The notes under the pieces were generated by a model. The model had not been told where the DNA came from. It saw nothing but the letters and a program-made list of their open reading frames with translations, and did not search any database. This document shows, piece after piece, positions 8,241-11,693 of a stretch of DNA of 11,693 nt. Source of the stretch: Alphaproteobacteria bacterium UBA4588 (GTDB lineage Bacteria; Pseudomonadota; Alphaproteobacteria; Puniceispirillales; Puniceispirillaceae); contig DGJU01000073.1 in NCBI GenBank assembly GCA_002387605.1, positions 1-11,693 on the forward strand, in the 5' to 3' direction. The translations under genes were made by a program, and so were the position numbers. Every line of letters starts with the position of its first letter. Positions within the stretch are counted from its first letter, which is position 1.

Positions 8241-9566
8241 TTACGAGCGGCCTTCGCCAGTCAATCGGTCAAATACTGATAAGCCGCGAAGCAGGTCAAG
8301 GGCGCGGGCAAGCTGGTAATCAATATCAGCTGGATCGTCATCTGCCGCGTCATCATCTGCTGTTTTACTATCGGCTTTGCCCTTATCAAGTGCACCGCGT
8401 AAATCTTCTTCACGCACCGGCCCGCCCTCGACTTTTTCAATCCGGGCCAGAACTACTTCAATGTCAGGTTCAATGCCACGTGCTTGAATAGAAACACCAG
8501 ACGGTGTGAAATAACGAGCTGTTGTCAGCCGCATAGCGCCATGCCCCGGCAATGGCACGATAGTCTGAACAGAGCCTTTGCCAAAGGAGCGTGTTCCCAT
8601 CAGGATAGCTCTGCGATGATCTTTCAACGCGCCTGCAACAATTTCTGATGCAGAGGCAGAACCGGAATTGATGAGAATAACAATTGGCAGACCGCGGGTG
8701 ATATCTCCTGCGCGCGCATAAGCGTGCTGAATGTCGCTGTCATCACGGCCACGGGTTGAAACTATCTCGCCTTCCTCAAGAAAGGCATCCGATACTCTAA
8801 TCGCTTCATTGAGTAAGCCGCCCGGATTATTGCGTAAATCAAGTACAATGCCACTGAGATTTCCGTCCGTCTCAGCATATAGATCATCAACGGCATTCAT
8901 CAGGCCGGGCGTCGTCTGTTCGGAAAAAGTAGTAATCCGCACATAGCCAATTGTATCATACAGGCGGGAGCGCACAGATTTGATTTTAATTTCATCGCGA
9001 ATGATGCTGACTTCGAAAGGCTCATCCTGAGCGCGTTGCACCATAATACGAATCTCAGACCCTACCGGGCCGCGGAGCTTTTCAACAGCTTCGGCCAAGG
9101 TCAGTCCGACAAGACTAACATCATCAACTGTTACAATCAGATCTTCTGGCTGAAGTCCTGCTTTTGCAGCCGGGGTATCATCAATCGGCGAGACAACTTT
9201 TACAAACCCATTTTCCATTGTGACTTCAATGCCAAGTCCGCCAAACCGGCCGGTTGTCTGAACCTGCATTTTTTTAAAATTATCATCAGGCAAGTAGCCT
9301 GAATGCGGATCAAGCGAGGTCAGCATCCCATTTATCGCGGCTTCGACAAGGTCTTGGTCAGTCACCTCTTCGACATAGTCAGAGCGCACCCGCTCAAAAA
9401 CATCTCCAAACAGCGAGAGCTGGCGATAAGTCTCTTCTTTGTCATCAGATTGCGCTGTGGTGAGGCTCGGCACAGCCATCGCCATTAACAGAGCGGCTGA
9501 GCCTATACTGACAAACCGAAACAAGGCTGAGGCATAGGTCTGATAATACTTCTGGAACTCTCGCAT
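8241..9566 (-). CDS. ctpA: Carboxy-terminal processing protease (S41 family, PDZ domain)
   Basis: This is an exported serine protease of the CtpA/Prc type, which trims or degrades envelope proteins at their C-termini. Of 441 residues, about 12-38 form a hydrophobic signal or anchor ending near SLTTAQS, so it acts in the periplasm. Next come a helical region with EAAINGMLTSLDPHSGYL (75-92), a PDZ domain (about 105-180) and the S41 protease fold with DLRNNPGGLL (243-252). The catalytic set is visible as S305 in GSASASE, D316 and K330 in FGKGSVQT, with the same 11- and 25-residue spacing as E. coli Prc S430/D441/K455. The tail has an aspartate-rich stretch (about 396-414) before a final helix. 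The ATG at 9566 follows the purine-rich AGAAGGCGAG. It sits after a probable gpmI terminator, so it may have its own promoter, though I could not identify a convincing one. Confidence 0.93.
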   Translation of the reverse strand: MREFQKYYQTYASALFRFVSIGSAALLMAMAVPSLTTAQSDDKEETYRQLSLFGDVFERVRSDYVEEVTDQDLVEAAINGMLTSLDPHSGYLPDDNFKKMQVQTTGRFGGLGIEVTMENGFVKVVSPIDDTPAAKAGLQPEDLIVTVDDVSLVGLTLAEAVEKLRGPVGSEIRIMVQRAQDEPFEVSIIRDEIKIKSVRSRLYDTIGYVRITTFSEQTTPGLMNAVDDLYAETDGNLSGIVLDLRNNPGGLLNEAIRVSDAFLEEGEIVSTRGRDDSDIQHAYARAGDITRGLPIVILINSGSASASEIVAGALKDHRRAILMGTRSFGKGSVQTIVPLPGHGAMRLTTARYFTPSGVSIQARGIEPDIEVVLARIEKVEGGPVREEDLRGALDKGKADSKTADDDAADDDPADIDYQLARALDLLRGLSVFDRLTGEGRS

Positions 9567-9595
9567 AATAATACTCGCCTTCTGGTATTACGTTC

Positions 9596-9631
9596 AAAAA
9601 AGGTCAGGTCTGCACAGTGCCACTTCCTGAC
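9596..9631 (-). terminator. Probable intrinsic terminator after gpmI
   Basis: On the minus strand GTCAGG (9631-9626) pairs with CCTGAC (9608-9603) around a 17-base loop, which could itself form a small GCAC/GTGC stem. One C and then six T residues follow (9601-9596). The stem starts 8 bases after the gpmI stop. The large loop and 6-bp stem make it weaker than the atp terminator. Confidence 0.55.
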
Positions 9632-9639
9632 TATATATT

Positions 9640-11208
9640 TCAAGTCACCTTATGTGAAATGAGCGATGTGCCGGTCATCTCATCTGGCACCTCAAGGGTT
9701 AATAAGCTGAGCAATGATGGTGCCAAATCGGCTAATGTGCCATCCCGAACTGTGGCGCTCTCATCTGCGCCAACAAGAAGACAAGGGACAGGGTTGGTTG
9801 TATGGGCTGTGTGCACAGATTGCGCCGTGCTATCCCACATTACCTCGCAATTACCATGGTCAGCAGTCACAATCATCTGGCCACCAACAGCCAGCGTTGC
9901 TGCCACCAGCTCGCCCACAGCCCGGTCAACTGTTTCAACAGCCGTAATTGCTGCAGATAAGTCGCCTGTATGACCCACCATGTCAGGATTGGCAAAATTC
10001 ACGATAATGAGGTGATGTGTTCTGTTTTGGACAGCTGCAACGGCAACATCGCGCAGGTCTGCAGCAGACATTTCAGGTTGCAAATCATATGTCGCTACCT
10101 TGGGTGAGGGTACAACAGTTCGCTCTTCATCAGGAAACCGATTTTCTTGTCCGCCATTAAAGAAAAAAGTCACATGCGGATATTTTTCGGTTTCAGCCAG
10201 CCTGAGCTGGCGAAGTCCTGCCCGTGCCACAATTTCGCCTAGTCCATTAGAGAGATCTGGCGGGCTAAACAGATGCGGTACCATTCCATCAAGCGTGTCT
10301 GACAATGGTGTCATGGCAAGCCCTGGCCCTGTTAGGGGCACCCTATTATCAAGATGGCCAAAGGCACAGTCTGTTGTTTCCGGCAGAAACAAGGCGCTCA
10401 TAATCTGGCGTGCACGATCAACTCTGAAATTCGCCATGATAATAGCATCGCCCGGCGCGAACCCGTCATAGCTGCCAAGACTAGTTGGGGTAATAAATTC
10501 ATCTGTTTCGCCGCGGCGATAAGCTGCCTCAAGGGCGCTGATGGCGTCCTGTGCATGATTGGGTGCCTTTGCGCCAACAAGCACGTCAAGGAACTGCTGG
10601 GTGCGTTCCCAGCGTTTATCTCTGTCCATTGCAAAATACCGGCCCGTCAGGCTGGCAATCATAACCTTGTCTGGCAGGCGTGCCAATATATCAGGCATAT
10701 CATGTAAGGCGGTCTGCGGCAGGGTATCACGCCCATCTGAGATAAGATGCAGGCAGACAGGGATATCTGCATCACAAAGAGCGTGTGCTAACGCAACAAT
10801 ATGGTCTATATGCGCATGAACGCCGCCATGTGATGTAAGGCCCGTAAGGTGAGCCGTGGCGCCGGACTGCTTCATGTCAGTGATAAAGGCAATTAAGGCT
10901 GGCAGCTGCGCTAGCTCACCTGTCTTGCAGGCTCTGGAGATACGCGGTAAATCCTGCTCGATAAGCCGGCCGGAACCAATAGTGAGATGCCCTACCTCTG
11001 AATTTCCTGGTTGCCCCTTTGGCAGCCCCACAGCCTCTTCAGATGCCGCAAGCTGACTATAGGGGCAGGTATCTCGCAATTTATCAAAGACCGGCGTCTG
11101 TGCCTTGCTGACGGCATTATGGGCAGGCTCATCAGATAATCCCCAGCCATCCATGATGCAGAGGGTAACAGGTCTTATCGGAGCGATAGAATTTTTGGAC
11201 TGTGACAT
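9640..11208 (-). CDS. gpmI: 2,3-bisphosphoglycerate-independent phosphoglycerate mutase
   Basis: GpmI interconverts 3-phosphoglycerate and 2-phosphoglycerate in glycolysis and gluconeogenesis; it is a cytoplasmic metalloenzyme of the alkaline phosphatase superfamily. The 522-residue product has the expected motifs: IMDGWG with metal ligand D20, GNSEVGHLTIG with the phosphorylated serine S70, TSHGGVHAH (125-133), SDGRDT (157-162), NFRVDRARQ (260-268), EKYPHVTFFFNGG (341-353), D409 and H413 in NPDMVGHTG, D450 and H451 in TADHGNCE, and H469 in HTTNPVP. Metal-ligand spacing matches Bacillus iPGM closely. The frame is open to 11349, but that start would overlap rlmH by about 90 bases. The ATG at 11208 gives the family N-terminus and is the only normal start codon after the rlmH stop. 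No Shine-Dalgarno is seen before it; a promoter-like pair lies immediately upstream. Confidence 0.95.
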   Translation of the reverse strand: MSQSKNSIAPIRPVTLCIMDGWGLSDEPAHNAVSKAQTPVFDKLRDTCPYSQLAASEEAVGLPKGQPGNSEVGHLTIGSGRLIEQDLPRISRACKTGELAQLPALIAFITDMKQSGATAHLTGLTSHGGVHAHIDHIVALAHALCDADIPVCLHLISDGRDTLPQTALHDMPDILARLPDKVMIASLTGRYFAMDRDKRWERTQQFLDVLVGAKAPNHAQDAISALEAAYRRGETDEFITPTSLGSYDGFAPGDAIIMANFRVDRARQIMSALFLPETTDCAFGHLDNRVPLTGPGLAMTPLSDTLDGMVPHLFSPPDLSNGLGEIVARAGLRQLRLAETEKYPHVTFFFNGGQENRFPDEERTVVPSPKVATYDLQPEMSAADLRDVAVAAVQNRTHHLIIVNFANPDMVGHTGDLSAAITAVETVDRAVGELVAATLAVGGQMIVTADHGNCEVMWDSTAQSVHTAHTTNPVPCLLVGADESATVRDGTLADLAPSLLSLLTLEVPDEMTGTSLISHKVT

Positions 11209-11217
11209 GATGGTCGT

Positions 11218-11245
11218 AATATAGGCTTGTTTGAAAAGGAGGCAA
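11218..11245 (-). promoter_or_regulatory. Candidate promoter for gpmI giving a near-leaderless mRNA
   Basis: On the minus strand TTGCCT (11245-11240) is followed by a 16-base spacer and TATATT (11223-11218; 5 of 6 matches to TATAAT). The -10 ends nine bases before the gpmI ATG, so transcription would start about 3-4 bases before the ATG. This would explain the missing Shine-Dalgarno. The evidence is pattern matching only; read-through from rlmH is the alternative. Confidence 0.3.
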
Positions 11246-11258
11246 GCGTGATAGCGAA

Positions 11259-11693
11259 TCAGCTCCGGTGATAGGGATGGCCGGTAGAAATCATCTCTGC
11301 CCGATAGAGCTGCTCTGCCAGCATGGCGCGAAACAGCATATGCGGCCATGTTGCGCTGCCGAATGCGAGCTTCTGGTCAGCGCGTGCCAGTAAATCTGGA
11401 TGATGGCCGTCTGCGCCGCCAATCGCAAAGTAAGTTGCCGGAATGCTATCATCGCGCCAGCGCACAAGAAGCTTTGCTAAACCTTCAGAACTGGTATCCT
11501 TGCCATACGGGTCAAGGCAGACAAGACGGGCACCTTTTGGTGCTTTTTCATCAAACCACGACATAATTTTAGAAGATTCATCTTTGGTGCGCTGCGGTCC
11601 AGCAGGCAATTTTGTATCAAATTCAATGAGCGAGCCACGCTGTGGCAAACGTGAGAGATACATCTCCCATAGCTGCTTTTCAGGGCCATCCTT
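11259..11693 (-). CDS. rlmH: 23S rRNA pseudouridine-1915 N3-methyltransferase, 5' end missing
   Basis: RlmH is a SPOUT-class methyltransferase that methylates the N3 position of pseudouridine 1915 in helix 69 of 23S rRNA, using S-adenosylmethionine. The reading frame stays open to the window edge, and the first ten visible residues, KDGPEKQLWE, match the conserved region just after the family N-terminus. The start codon therefore lies outside, by roughly 14 residues judging from the usual length of about 155. An internal ATG at 11663 is not the start. Visible family features are RLVCLDPYGKDTSSEGLA, the cofactor-binding FAIGGADGH, and a C-terminal block with WPHMLFRAMLAEQLYRA and GHPYHR, which forms the trefoil knot. 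In this window 144 residues are present. It is 50 bases upstream of gpmI in the same direction. Confidence 0.92.
   Translation of the reverse strand, partial: KDGPEKQLWEMYLSRLPQRGSLIEFDTKLPAGPQRTKDESSKIMSWFDEKAPKGARLVCLDPYGKDTSSEGLAKLLVRWRDDSIPATYFAIGGADGHHPDLLARADQKLAFGSATWPHMLFRAMLAEQLYRAEMISTGHPYHRS

Noticed and set aside
9568..9597. TTGAAC-N18-TATTAT on the minus strand just before ctpA
   Set aside because: The -10 would end one base before the ATG, so transcription would begin inside the gene. The T-run containing the -35 is better explained by the gpmI terminator.
11233..11242. Anti-Shine-Dalgarno-like CCTCCTTTTC upstream of gpmI on the minus strand
   Set aside because: There is no gpmI Shine-Dalgarno for it to pair with, and if the candidate promoter is right it lies in the promoter spacer and not in the mRNA.
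11236..11271. Plus-strand AAGGAGG followed after five bases by GTG and a 7-codon frame
   Set aside because: Far too short and antisense to the rlmH-gpmI junction; no sign of a real leader peptide.
11209..11349. Longer gpmI frame starting at 11349
   Set aside because: It would overlap rlmH by about 90 bases, and the added 47 residues do not resemble the family.

Overview
The window is an ordinary, tightly packed piece of an alphaproteobacterial chromosome. The F1 part of the ATP synthase is encoded as atpHAGDC with no F0 genes beside it, priA lies just upstream, and an rlmH-gpmI-ctpA-rppH block converges on it. This arrangement is typical of Alphaproteobacteria. Base composition looks close to balanced rather than GC-rich, which would suit a marine lineage such as SAR116-like bacteria; that assignment is only an inference from general character.

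Plus strand, 1-7687: a short leader, priA (replication restart helicase), a 247-base spacer holding a candidate promoter and two hairpins, then the five F1 genes atpH (delta), atpA (alpha), atpG (gamma), atpD (beta) and atpC (epsilon). A strong intrinsic terminator closes the operon at 7649-7687. Spacings of -1, 28, 40 and 51 bases and a Shine-Dalgarno sequence before each gene fit one polycistronic message. Start sites were set from ribosome binding sites and family N-termini: atpA at 3307, atpD at 5793 and atpH at a GTG at 2753.

Minus strand, 11693 to 7725: rlmH (5' end cut off by the window edge), gpmI (cofactor-independent phosphoglycerate mutase), a probable gpmI terminator, ctpA (exported PDZ-containing S41 protease) and rppH (Nudix RNA pyrophosphohydrolase). 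rppH follows ctpA by 45 bases and probably shares its transcript. The two blocks converge between 7623 and 7724.

The genes cover ATP synthesis, glycolysis, replication restart, ribosome modification, envelope proteolysis and mRNA decay. I found no mobile element, CRISPR array, tRNA or rRNA, and no sign of a new system. Points worth checking are regulatory or structural: the atp leader hairpins, two candidate promoters of the same TTGCCT-N16-TAT form, a possibly near-leaderless gpmI mRNA, a short epsilon subunit, two extra segments in PriA, and the lack of an envC-like gene between gpmI and ctpA.
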